NCBI GenBank assembly: GCA_051016155.1
Contig: CP136537.1
Coordinates: forward strand, 248,001 to 312,000
DNA length: 64,000 nt
From: RCC90-49c sp051016155
Lineage (GTDB): Bacteria > Bacteroidota > Bacteroidia > Cytophagales > Amoebophilaceae
Reading direction: 5' to 3'
Under the pieces are notes generated by a model. The model saw nothing but the letters and a program-made list of their open reading frames with translations, ran no database searches and had not been told where the DNA came from. This document shows, in pieces, positions 26,468-34,321 of the stretch (position 1 is the stretch's first letter; every line of letters begins with the position of its first letter). Position numbers and translations under genes: made by a program.

Positions 26468-28078
26468 ATGGCCATGAAAAAGCTTCCGATTGGTATACAG
26501 AGCATTGAGAAAATCCTTGGTAAGGGGGAGTATGTCTATGTGGACAAGACCGAGTTTGCCCTGCAAATGATCGAAGGAGGGGCCCCACATTACTTCCTCT
26601 CTCGCCCTAGACGCTTTGGCAAGTCGCTGTTTGTGAGCACGCTCAAGGAGATTTTCAAAGGCAATAAGGAGCTTTTCAAAGGCTGTACTATTTATGAGAG
26701 TGATTACGATTGGAAGCCTCATCCTGTCCTTCATCTTGACTTTGCAGAGATTGCCAATGAAACCCCCACGGCGCTGAGTATGGGCTTACATGAAGCCCTG
26801 GAAGACTTAGGCGAGTTATACGGAGTCACAGTTAGAGGAGCTTCCTACCAATCCAAGCTCAAAAGATTAATTACAGCGCTCTCCAAGCAAGGCCAAGTGG
26901 CCGTCTTAACCGACGAATACGATGCTCCCCTGATTGATCAGCTTAAAAAGCCTGAGGTAGCCGAAGAGAATAGAGAGGTGCTTCGCAGTTTCTACAAAGT
27001 GCTCAAAAGCCAGGAAGAGCACATTCGCTTCACCTTTGTGACGGGCATTAGTAAGTTCTCTCAGGTCTCGCTCTTTTCTGGGCCTAATCATCTCAATGAC
27101 GTCACTATGGACTCTCAGCACGCTACCATAATGGGTTACACAGAAGAAGAGATGGTGCAGTACTTTGACGAGCACATCGAGCTCATTACAGAGCAGAGAA
27201 ACGCGCAAGGGCAGCAGACGAGCGAAGAAGAGGTACTCACCGAGATCAAAGCCTGGTACAACGGTTACCGCTTCTCAGAGGCAGCAAGCTACGTTTACAA
27301 TCCTTTTTCTACCCTCCAATTTCTGAGTAAGAAGAAACCTCGGGGCTATTGGTATGCTAGTGGCACGCCTTCGTTTCTGATTGAGCAAGTCAAAAAGCAT
27401 CCCGAATCTATGGTGCCTCTGGCTGGCACAAGCGCCGAGGAAAGTGAACTGATCGATATTAGTAGCCTTGAAGAGCTCGACTTGAAGGCGTTGATGTTCC
27501 AAACAGGGTATCTGACCATCGAGGGCTACAATGCAGCGAGCAAGCACTACCAACTGGGCTTTCCGAACCAGGAGGTGCGGGAAGCTTTTACAAAATCGCT
27601 GATCAAGCATTTTGCAAAGCTTGATACGGCCTTTTCTGCCAAGAGTAAGGAGGCTTTGAAAGAGGGCGACCTGTCCGTATTTTTCGCTCAGCTCAAGGTG
27701 GCGCTAGCCAGCTTTCCCTACCAACTTTTCACTGAAGCAGGGGAACGGACGTATCATGGGATGGTGCTGAGCCTAATGAGTGGAATGGGCTTGGAGGTAT
27801 CTGCAGAGCGCCCAAGCAGCCTGGGGCGCGTGGACCTTTTAGTAGAGCTGGCTAGAACGACCTATGTGATGGAGCTGAAGCTGGATAGCAGCCCCGAGGT
27901 AGCCCTGGGGCAGATTCGTGAGAAGCAGTATCATGTGCCTCATCTGAGAAAAGGCAAGGAGGTGGCGATCGTAGGGTTGAACTTTTCTTCTAAGACGCGC
28001 AATGTGGATGGCTGGTGCGGGGAGCTACTCGATGAGCACGGGGAGGTGGTGCGTGTGTTGGCCCCTGAGCCAGCGTAA
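26468..28078 (+). CDS. AAA-ATPase-like protein with C-terminal PD-(D/E)XK nuclease domain, second copy
   Basis: 536 residues from ATG 26468 (MAMKKLPIGIQSIEKILGKG). It is the same family as 14537-16195, with P-loop-like YFLSRPRRFGKSLFVSTL, Walker-B-like VAVLTDEYDAPLIDQL, sensor-like FTFVTGISKFSQVSLF, and the nuclease motif GRVDLLVELARTTYVMELK near the C-terminus. The N-terminal two-thirds align closely with the first copy but the nuclease third is quite different, so either the domains were exchanged or the tails evolve faster. It looks intact. A possible defence or selfish role is inference only. Confidence 0.85.
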   Translation: MAMKKLPIGIQSIEKILGKGEYVYVDKTEFALQMIEGGAPHYFLSRPRRFGKSLFVSTLKEIFKGNKELFKGCTIYESDYDWKPHPVLHLDFAEIANETPTALSMGLHEALEDLGELYGVTVRGASYQSKLKRLITALSKQGQVAVLTDEYDAPLIDQLKKPEVAEENREVLRSFYKVLKSQEEHIRFTFVTGISKFSQVSLFSGPNHLNDVTMDSQHATIMGYTEEEMVQYFDEHIELITEQRNAQGQQTSEEEVLTEIKAWYNGYRFSEAASYVYNPFSTLQFLSKKKPRGYWYASGTPSFLIEQVKKHPESMVPLAGTSAEESELIDISSLEELDLKALMFQTGYLTIEGYNAASKHYQLGFPNQEVREAFTKSLIKHFAKLDTAFSAKSKEALKEGDLSVFFAQLKVALASFPYQLFTEAGERTYHGMVLSLMSGMGLEVSAERPSSLGRVDLLVELARTTYVMELKLDSSPEVALGQIREKQYHVPHLRKGKEVAIVGLNFSSKTRNVDGWCGELLDEHGEVVRVLAPEPA

Positions 28079-28175
28079 AGCACTAGGCATTGATGGGCAC
28101 GCAAGTAACTTCCGTGCCAGTGGGTTTCCTCGGGGCTATTCTTGACGACACTAGCTAGGACCATAGTGTTAAGCG

Positions 28176-28279
28176 GCCCTAGTCACTGCCTTGAGGGATT
28201 CGGATGATCATGTGCGTCGTGCCGCCAGCGCGGCGCTGCACCCCATTGCTGCGCAGCAGCTCATTCAAGCAGGAATGAA
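28176..28279 (+). pseudogene. HEAT-repeat fragment cut by IS481 copy 2
   Basis: The plus frame reads LVTALRDSDDHVRRAASAAL, then HPIAAQQLIQAGMN, and runs into the IS. The same words occur in the HEAT lipoprotein at 40270-40375 (DSDDPLGYVRRAASEAL, ALQQLIQAGIHS). Only the end of the last HEAT unit and the start of the C-terminal domain remain. A palindromic repeat (GCACGCAAGTAACTTCCGTG) lies just upstream at about 28098-28117, as it does around the full-length HEAT genes. Confidence 0.7.
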
Positions 28280-29468
28280 TGTAATAGTCAGTATTTAATC
28301 TGACAATTAGATAATTTTAGTTAGCTCTCCTGTCTGCTAACTCATAACTGTCTGAGCTGCCCTTCAGGTGCATCAACTCATTATGCTTCTCCACACTCAG
28401 GTGCTTACTTGAGAGCAACGTAGCCAACGGCGTCTTCCCATAACAATAACGTCCACTATGCACACGCTCCCCGTTGTAATAAGCTAACCATACATCCAAG
28501 TCCGTCTGTAACTCCTCTACACTCCTATATATCTTCTTGCGCATAGCACAATCAAAGAACTCCTGCTTCATCGTCCTGTTGAATCGCTCGCATATTCCGT
28601 TGCTCTGCGGGGAGTAAGCCCGCGTCATGCTATGACTTATCCCCTCGACCGATAAAAACAACTCATAGGCATGGTTCTCCAGTTTGCCTTTGTACTCTGT
28701 TCCTCGATCTGTTAGGATGCGTAAGATAGGTACCCCTTGCTGCTCATACCAAGGGAGCACGCGGTCATTGAGCATATCAGCGCTCGTTATCGCTGTCTTT
28801 TCATTGTAGAGCTTGCAATCTGCTACACGCGTGTAGGAGTCAATGTAGACTTGACCATAGACCTTGCCAATGCCCTTGAAGTGTCCTACATAGTAGGTAT
28901 CCTGACAGCCTAGATAGCCTGGATGCTCCGTATCGATCTCTCCATGGGCTTCCTTATCACGCTGATGCTTCTCCATGGCCTGGAGCTGGGTCTCAGTGAG
29001 CACAAGGCCTTCTTGTGCCATCTTAGCTTCTAAGGCCTGAAGTCTCTTCTTGATATTATTCAAGTCATTTCGGAGCCAAATAGAGCGAACGCCTCCAGGG
29101 GAAACGATAATACCTTGCTTTTTGAGCTCATTAGCGACTCTAAGTTGCCCATAAGCAGGAAAGTCAGTGGCCATCTGAACGACCGCCTTTTCAACAGGGG
29201 GCTCTACTCTATTAGCCAGGATAGGCTTTTTGCGACTGATCTCTAGCAATGCTTCTTGCCCTCCTGTCTCAAAGAGCTCTTTAAAGCGATAGTAGCTGTC
29301 TCGACTGTATCCCATGGTTTTGCAAGCGGCCGAGATGTTGCCCAGACTCTTAGCGAGTTCAAGCAGTCCAATTTTGGGTTTGATAATCTTCTGGTTTAAG
29401 TTCATGATGGTAGTAGTTTAAGTTGTTGTACAATTTAACCAATGTCAGATTAAATTTCAACTACTACA
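28280..29468 (-). mobile_element. IS481-type element, copy 2 (1189 bp)
   Basis: Ends TGTAATAG at 28280 and CTACTACA at 29468. There is no 7-bp duplication (left AATGAA, right ACTACC), so a flanking deletion or recombination has occurred. The left side truncates a HEAT gene fragment and the right side cuts the 3' end of a lipoprotein gene. Confidence 0.9.
28317..29405 (-). CDS. IS481-like transposase, copy 2
   Basis: 362 residues, identical in translation to copy 1, with all three catalytic residues present (CQDTYY, LTDRGTEY, ICERFN). Identity suggests very recent amplification or homogenisation. Confidence 0.92.
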   Translation of the reverse strand: MNLNQKIIKPKIGLLELAKSLGNISAACKTMGYSRDSYYRFKELFETGGQEALLEISRKKPILANRVEPPVEKAVVQMATDFPAYGQLRVANELKKQGIIVSPGGVRSIWLRNDLNNIKKRLQALEAKMAQEGLVLTETQLQAMEKHQRDKEAHGEIDTEHPGYLGCQDTYYVGHFKGIGKVYGQVYIDSYTRVADCKLYNEKTAITSADMLNDRVLPWYEQQGVPILRILTDRGTEYKGKLENHAYELFLSVEGISHSMTRAYSPQSNGICERFNRTMKQEFFDCAMRKKIYRSVEELQTDLDVWLAYYNGERVHSGRYCYGKTPLATLLSSKHLSVEKHNELMHLKGSSDSYELADRRAN

Positions 29469-31160
29469 ACTACCATCATCTTCTAATTCTTCTATCGATG
29501 AAGGTACATCTCCAGAGGTTATTGCCGGTGCTGGTACTAAACCTAACTTTTGCTTAACCTCATCAAACTCTTGTTCTGCCTTTTCTAACCTCTCTTGAGT
29601 TTCTCTGCACGTATCTGCAGCCATGCTTAAACTTTCTTCTCGTCTTTGTAGTTCCTCTTCAGCATGCTCTTTTCTTAATCTTTGTAAAGTTAGGTCACTC
29701 TCTAGCTCTGCTCTTCTTTGACTTCGCTCTTTGGCCTGCTGTCTTTTCTGTTCTTCTATATCTCTTTCCATGCGTCTGTTATCTGCTGTCAGGGCTCCTG
29801 TTACTACTCCTCGCATTGATCCTATCGCAGCTCCTATAAATGCTGACGCTATTCCTATTCCTAGTCCTGTTCCTACTGCTACTCCTGCTACTCCCACCAT
29901 CATGCCTGACGCCGCTCCTTCTTTTATCCCTTTTTGCATTGCTTCTAATAGTCCTTCATCAGAATGTTCAGGAGTACCTTCAGAATTCTGCCCAGTTCCT
30001 TCTTGTGCTCTTAGACGATCTGCTCTTTGTTGCTCTGATACTTGTTTGATTTGCTCTTCCAATTCTGCTAGCTGCTCTTCTAACACCTTCACTCCACTTT
30101 CTGCTAGTTCTTTCTCTTCTTTTGCTCTCATGAATTCATCATTAGCTTCTCTCCTATCTCTCTCATCAGTTCTCAGTTCCTCCCTCAACCTTTCTAGTCT
30201 TGTTTCATGATATCTTATTTCTTGTTGCACCACGTAATTTCGTGCCACTGCCATAAATGCGTCTTGGGCACTTCCCTGATTTCTCTCTCTTCTGTCAGTC
30301 TTGCTTGGCACCATCATTCCACCTCTCAATCCCACTACCTTGCCAACATAAAGCACCTTGGATACAAAAGGAGGCTTGCAGGATATTACATTAAGCTGCC
30401 GACGCTGTTCTTCAGGCCTTTGTTTGGCTAGATAGGCTAATAGCGCCGCGAGGTCTTGCCCGCACTCATGTACAACAGGATAAGTGATAGTAGAGGAACA
30501 GCGTTGGAAACGCCGATCGGTGACATGGACTTGCCAAACATTTTCTTTTATTCCTTCTACCAAGCGAAACTGAGCAGTATGTCCATTAGCCATAAAGAAA
30601 GTTGTCTTTGCTATCGTTTCGATTGTTTGGGCTACGTCTCTTTGGTTTTCTCCTATGAGGCAAGAAGAAGGGGGTGTTGGTACAGGTGCTTGAGATTTTT
30701 CTGGTGCTGTATTCTTTGTTCTAGCAGGATGTACGTGCTCTGAAGGTCTTGGCAAAGTTGGCGGCTGCGTATGTTCAGACCTTCTCAGAGCATTGGCATG
30801 CGCTCTCGCCGAAGAAACCATACGACGTGGTTGTCTGACGGAGACCAGGTGAGAAAGTTGGCGGTACTGCCGTACTTTTTGGGGAGTAGGGTGGAGCGCT
30901 TGCCCAGAAGAGATGTCTGCTGCATAAGCTGAGGTATGAGCTATCTCTGCAGTAATAGATGCCTCAGGGACCGCTTCATGGTCTGCCACAGGTGCTGTAG
31001 TGCACTGCTGCTCTGCCTTTAAAGGCTGATATGCTGCTTCAGCCTCTATCGTCATCTGACTGTTGTATTTGCCCCCTAAAGTGAGGTTGGAACCACAGCT
31101 CTGGAGGAATAGGCTTGTGAGCAAGACTATTGATAGTCCTTTCTGGTGTTGTGTATACAT
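29457..31160 (-). CDS. Coiled-coil lipoprotein with the shared MYTQ-QKGLS leader, 3' end replaced by IS
   Basis: 567 residues. A lipoprotein signal (MYTQHQKGLSIVLLTSLFLQ, then SCG; lipid Cys at residue 22) is followed by a Pro/Ala/His-rich linker (about 40-165). Next comes a globular part with paired Cys (about 165-300), a long Arg/Glu-rich coiled coil (about 320-400), a Gly/Ala-rich hydrophobic stretch GMMVGVAGVAVGTGLGIGIA (about 415-455), and a second coiled coil to about 540. The final codons TGT AGT AGT TGA come from the IS481 end, so the original C-terminus is lost. No family recognised. The glycine-zipper-like segment between two coiled coils suggests membrane interaction, by inference. 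Confidence 0.7.
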   Translation of the reverse strand: MYTQHQKGLSIVLLTSLFLQSCGSNLTLGGKYNSQMTIEAEAAYQPLKAEQQCTTAPVADHEAVPEASITAEIAHTSAYAADISSGQALHPTPQKVRQYRQLSHLVSVRQPRRMVSSARAHANALRRSEHTQPPTLPRPSEHVHPARTKNTAPEKSQAPVPTPPSSCLIGENQRDVAQTIETIAKTTFFMANGHTAQFRLVEGIKENVWQVHVTDRRFQRCSSTITYPVVHECGQDLAALLAYLAKQRPEEQRRQLNVISCKPPFVSKVLYVGKVVGLRGGMMVPSKTDRRERNQGSAQDAFMAVARNYVVQQEIRYHETRLERLREELRTDERDRREANDEFMRAKEEKELAESGVKVLEEQLAELEEQIKQVSEQQRADRLRAQEGTGQNSEGTPEHSDEGLLEAMQKGIKEGAASGMMVGVAGVAVGTGLGIGIASAFIGAAIGSMRGVVTGALTADNRRMERDIEEQKRQQAKERSQRRAELESDLTLQRLRKEHAEEELQRREESLSMAADTCRETQERLEKAEQEFDEVKQKLGLVPAPAITSGDVPSSIEELEDDGSCSS

Positions 31161-31275
31161 AATAGCTATCAGTTTATTAGCGATCGATGTCTTGGGTCGC
31201 CATATGCATCATTAGCATTGTATCTTTTGGTAAAAGCTCTGAATTGAGGCCCCATTGGCTTATTATCGATAAAAG

Positions 31276-32464
31276 TGTAGTAGTTGAAATTTAATCTGAC
31301 ATTGGTTAAATTGTACAACAACTTAAACTACTACCATCATGAACTTAAACCAGAAGATTATCAAACCCAAAATTGGACTGCTTGAACTCGCTAAGAGTCT
31401 GGGCAACATCTCGGCCGCTTGCAAAACCATGGGATACAGTCGAGACAGCTACTATCGCTTTAAAGAGCTCTTTGAGACAGGAGGGCAAGAAGCATTGCTA
31501 GAGATCAGTCGCAAAAAGCCTATCCTGGCTAATAGAGTAGAGCCCCCTGTTGAAAAGGCGGTCGTTCAGATGGCCACTGACTTTCCTGCTTATGGGCAAC
31601 TTAGAGTCGCTAATGAGCTCAAAAAGCAAGGTATTATCGTTTCCCCTGGAGGCGTTCGCTCTATTTGGCTCCGAAATGACTTGAATAATATCAAGAAGAG
31701 ACTTCAGGCCTTAGAAGCTAAGATGGCACAAGAAGGCCTTGTGCTCACTGAGACCCAGCTCCAGGCCATGGAGAAGCATCAGCGTGATAAGGAAGCCCAT
31801 GGAGAGATCGATACGGAGCATCCAGGCTATCTAGGCTGTCAGGATACCTACTATGTAGGACACTTCAAGGGCATTGGCAAGGTCTATGGTCAAGTCTACA
31901 TTGACTCCTACACGCGTGTAGCAGATTGCAAGCTCTACAATGAAAAGACAGCGATAACGAGCGCTGATATGCTCAATGACCGCGTGCTCCCTTGGTATGA
32001 GCAGCAAGGGGTACCTATCTTACGCATCCTAACAGATCGAGGAACAGAGTACAAAGGCAAACTGGAGAACCATGCCTATGAGTTGTTTTTATCGGTCGAG
32101 GGGATAAGTCATAGCATGACGCGGGCTTACTCCCCGCAGAGCAACGGAATATGCGAGCGATTCAACAGGACGATGAAGCAGGAGTTCTTTGATTGTGCTA
32201 TGCGCAAGAAGATATATAGGAGTGTAGAGGAGTTACAGACGGACTTGGATGTATGGTTAGCTTATTACAACGGGGAGCGTGTGCATAGTGGACGTTATTG
32301 TTATGGGAAGACGCCGTTGGCTACGTTGCTCTCAAGTAAGCACCTGAGTGTGGAGAAGCATAATGAGTTGATGCACCTGAAGGGCAGCTCAGACAGTTAT
32401 GAGTTAGCAGACAGGAGAGCTAACTAAAATTATCTAATTGTCAGATTAAATACTGACTATTACA
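31276..32464 (+). mobile_element. IS481-type element, copy 3 (1189 bp, opposite orientation)
   Basis: Ends TGTAGTAG at 31276 and CTATTACA at 32464. No target duplication (left ATAAAAG, right ACTTACT). With copy 2 it brackets the coiled-coil lipoprotein gene as an inverted pair, like a composite transposon. The right end clips the last codons of the VirB5-like gene. Confidence 0.9.
31339..32427 (+). CDS. IS481-like transposase, copy 3
   Basis: 362 residues, identical in translation to copies 1 and 2; intact HTH and DDE core. It is the only plus-strand copy of the four. Confidence 0.92.
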   Translation: MNLNQKIIKPKIGLLELAKSLGNISAACKTMGYSRDSYYRFKELFETGGQEALLEISRKKPILANRVEPPVEKAVVQMATDFPAYGQLRVANELKKQGIIVSPGGVRSIWLRNDLNNIKKRLQALEAKMAQEGLVLTETQLQAMEKHQRDKEAHGEIDTEHPGYLGCQDTYYVGHFKGIGKVYGQVYIDSYTRVADCKLYNEKTAITSADMLNDRVLPWYEQQGVPILRILTDRGTEYKGKLENHAYELFLSVEGISHSMTRAYSPQSNGICERFNRTMKQEFFDCAMRKKIYRSVEELQTDLDVWLAYYNGERVHSGRYCYGKTPLATLLSSKHLSVEKHNELMHLKGSSDSYELADRRAN

Positions 32465-33425
32465 ACTTACTCAAGAGCCGCTTCTGCTCACATGCTACAT
32501 ACCCACTGAGCGCTGCCCCGTCTCGCTCTGAGAGGTAGTGCCCTAGCTGCGCTTCTTCCTCTTCATGGAGAGCCAACTCCGCTTGGAGCCCTCTACTGAG
32601 CTGCTCATCGAGCCCTTGGCGCCTACTTCGCTTCTGCTCGATCGATTGCTCGATACTCATCACATCGCTTACTGTCAGCCCTCTTTTCGTCTTTTCCTGC
32701 TCGAGCAAGGCCACCTCTTTGTCTAGCCGCGTGATCTCTTCTTTACACACCTGCAGCCGCGCATGCTCTTTGGCTGCTAGTGCCCCTGCGACGGCCTCTT
32801 CATAAGCCTTGGCCTTCTCATAGCGGGCTGCAAAATCCCCCTTGCAACTGATAGCTTCCTTCTCTGAGAGCAGGGCCCGCCGCGTGCCACTTAGAAAGCT
32901 CTTGCCTTCTCTTAGCACACTGCTCTCCAAGGAAAGGTCCCACTCAAGCTGCTTTCTCACTTCTTGCATAGGGGGAATGTCGGGCACATAAGCAGCAGGA
33001 TTCACTGGAAAGCCCAACGCCTCTTCTAGCAGGGCTCCTAAAAACTTCCGCTTCTTTCCTCTTTGGAGCCCTTCTGAGAGCCACGCCGCTTGCTCTTGCG
33101 AGCGCTTTTTAAAGTAATACATCGCCTCTACTTTCTCTTTAGTTACAAGGGCCTTTCTAGCAATCGAGTGCAAAGCACCTAGCGCCTCCTTTTGCTTGCC
33201 CTCGATCCTATCTACTTTCACTTCGAGCCCTTCATCGAGCCCGGTGATCCCTAAGAGGTCCCTTCCCCCTGGCACAAAGCTAGCCCCTGCTCGCAGCACC
33301 TTTTGCGAGAAACGCTTCCAAAGAGAAGGCTTTTCTGAGGCCTTGACAGGGACTAGCTCCCCACAGAGCAGTACTACTAGGGCCATCAGGAGCCCCTTTT
33401 TGAGCTGGATTTGCTTCCTTTTCAT
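32460..33425 (-). CDS. Periplasmic conjugation protein, TraI/VirB5-like, 3' end clipped by IS
   Basis: 321 residues with an N-terminal signal sequence (KKGLLMALVVLLCGELVPVK, cleavage near KAS), then mostly long charged helices with many Glu, Lys and Leu (about 100-320). Size, signal and helical make-up match the TraI/VirB5-like component encoded beside TraJ in Bacteroidota conjugation operons; no sequence motif proves it. The start ATG (33425) overlaps the TraJ-like stop by 4 bp (ATGA), so they are coupled. The stop TAA is supplied by IS481 copy 3, so some C-terminal residues may be missing. Confidence 0.6.
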   Translation of the reverse strand: MKRKQIQLKKGLLMALVVLLCGELVPVKASEKPSLWKRFSQKVLRAGASFVPGGRDLLGITGLDEGLEVKVDRIEGKQKEALGALHSIARKALVTKEKVEAMYYFKKRSQEQAAWLSEGLQRGKKRKFLGALLEEALGFPVNPAAYVPDIPPMQEVRKQLEWDLSLESSVLREGKSFLSGTRRALLSEKEAISCKGDFAARYEKAKAYEEAVAGALAAKEHARLQVCKEEITRLDKEVALLEQEKTKRGLTVSDVMSIEQSIEQKRSRRQGLDEQLSRGLQAELALHEEEEAQLGHYLSERDGAALSGYVACEQKRLLSKL

Positions 33426-34321
33426 GACGTCCTTTGTTTTTTACTTGCTCCCTCTTGCCTGGTGGCTCTTCTGTGTTGGTACCTTCGAAGCCCCTGGCTC
33501 CCTTTCTCGCCCAAAACGCTCAGCCCCGTTAAAAGGTTCCCTACAGCGCCGCCACTGACGAGCTGCCCGCTCCAAGTAGGGGTTAAAAAGATCGCTACAA
33601 ATAGCACGATAGAGAGGCAAGAGTAGCTCAGATGCTCTCCTAGGGCAAGGGCAGCGCCCTCTGCCTGCGCCTTGGAAGCTTCGGCAAAGGCCCTTGAAAG
33701 CATAGCCAGTACGTCGAGGACAATATGCCAGCTCATGAGCTGCACATAGCTCTTCGACCATAGGCTAAAGCTTTTTCTAAAGGGGCCTGGAAGCAGCGAG
33801 AGCAGCGCTGAGAAGGGCCCTAGCTGCACTGAGATAAGCACCGAGACCGCCCTCACGTAACGCATCAAAGCCACGGCCCCGCTATGGCTTAAAACAAAGA
33901 GCCCCTTGGCGCACTTCTCTACCCAGCCCTGCAAAAAGCCACTCAGCATCTGAAACCAGCCTAGCCACCCCTCGATCTTCTTGACGGGCAAGCTTGCCCT
34001 TTCTCTGGCTTGGCTCATCACTTCCTCTTCAAAAAAGCTCAGGCTCATGATCAGCTCATCGAGCTGCATCAGTAGCGGCTTGTAGTAAGCGAGCCAGAGG
34101 GCAATTAAAAAGGCCTCAAAAAGGGCTTTCAGTTGTGGGCGCACACTGAGGCGCTCACTTTGCAAGCTAGTGAAGGCTTCGCTAAGCATCTTAAAAGCTA
34201 GAAAAGCGCCTAGAAGGCGCCAGCAGCGTTTTGTCGAGGCCTCGAGCATCACAGAAGTGGCCGCCCACATTGAGTCCGGAATCCCTGCGCAGCTAAAAAG
34301 GACAAAATCAATGTCTTGTTT
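33422..34321 (-). CDS. traJ: Conjugation membrane protein, TraJ/VirB6-like
   Basis: About 299 residues from GTG at 34321 (VKQDIDFVLFSCAGIP). This start overlaps traG by 14 bp and removes an unlikely 20-residue extension. Hydrophobic segments occur at about 75-95, 150-180, 185-210 and 235-260, and the C-terminal tail is basic (YQHRRATRQEGASKKQRTS). In Bacteroidota elements the polytopic protein directly after the VirB4-type ATPase is TraJ, the inner-membrane channel part. Position, length and topology support this; sequence identity was not checked. Confidence 0.65.
   Translation of the reverse strand, partial: KQDIDFVLFSCAGIPDSMWAATSVMLEASTKRCWRLLGAFLAFKMLSEAFTSLQSERLSVRPQLKALFEAFLIALWLAYYKPLLMQLDELIMSLSFFEEEVMSQARERASLPVKKIEGWLGWFQMLSGFLQGWVEKCAKGLFVLSHSGAVALMRYVRAVSVLISVQLGPFSALLSLLPGPFRKSFSLWSKSYVQLMSWHIVLDVLAMLSRAFAEASKAQAEGAALALGEHLSYSCLSIVLFVAIFLTPTWSGQLVSGGAVGNLLTGLSVLGEKGSQGLRRYQHRRATRQEGASKKQRTS

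Noticed and set aside
29731..30431. Ser/Leu-rich plus-strand frames opposite the coiled-coil lipoprotein
   Set aside because: Antisense shadows of a Glu/Arg-rich coiled coil; low-complexity Ser and Leu runs are the mirror image of that codon use.
28280..32464. IS481 copies 2 and 3 as a simple composite transposon
   Set aside because: The outer flanks (AATGAA left, ACTTACT right) show no shared target duplication, and the outer genes are each truncated, so a single transposition of the whole block is not supported.
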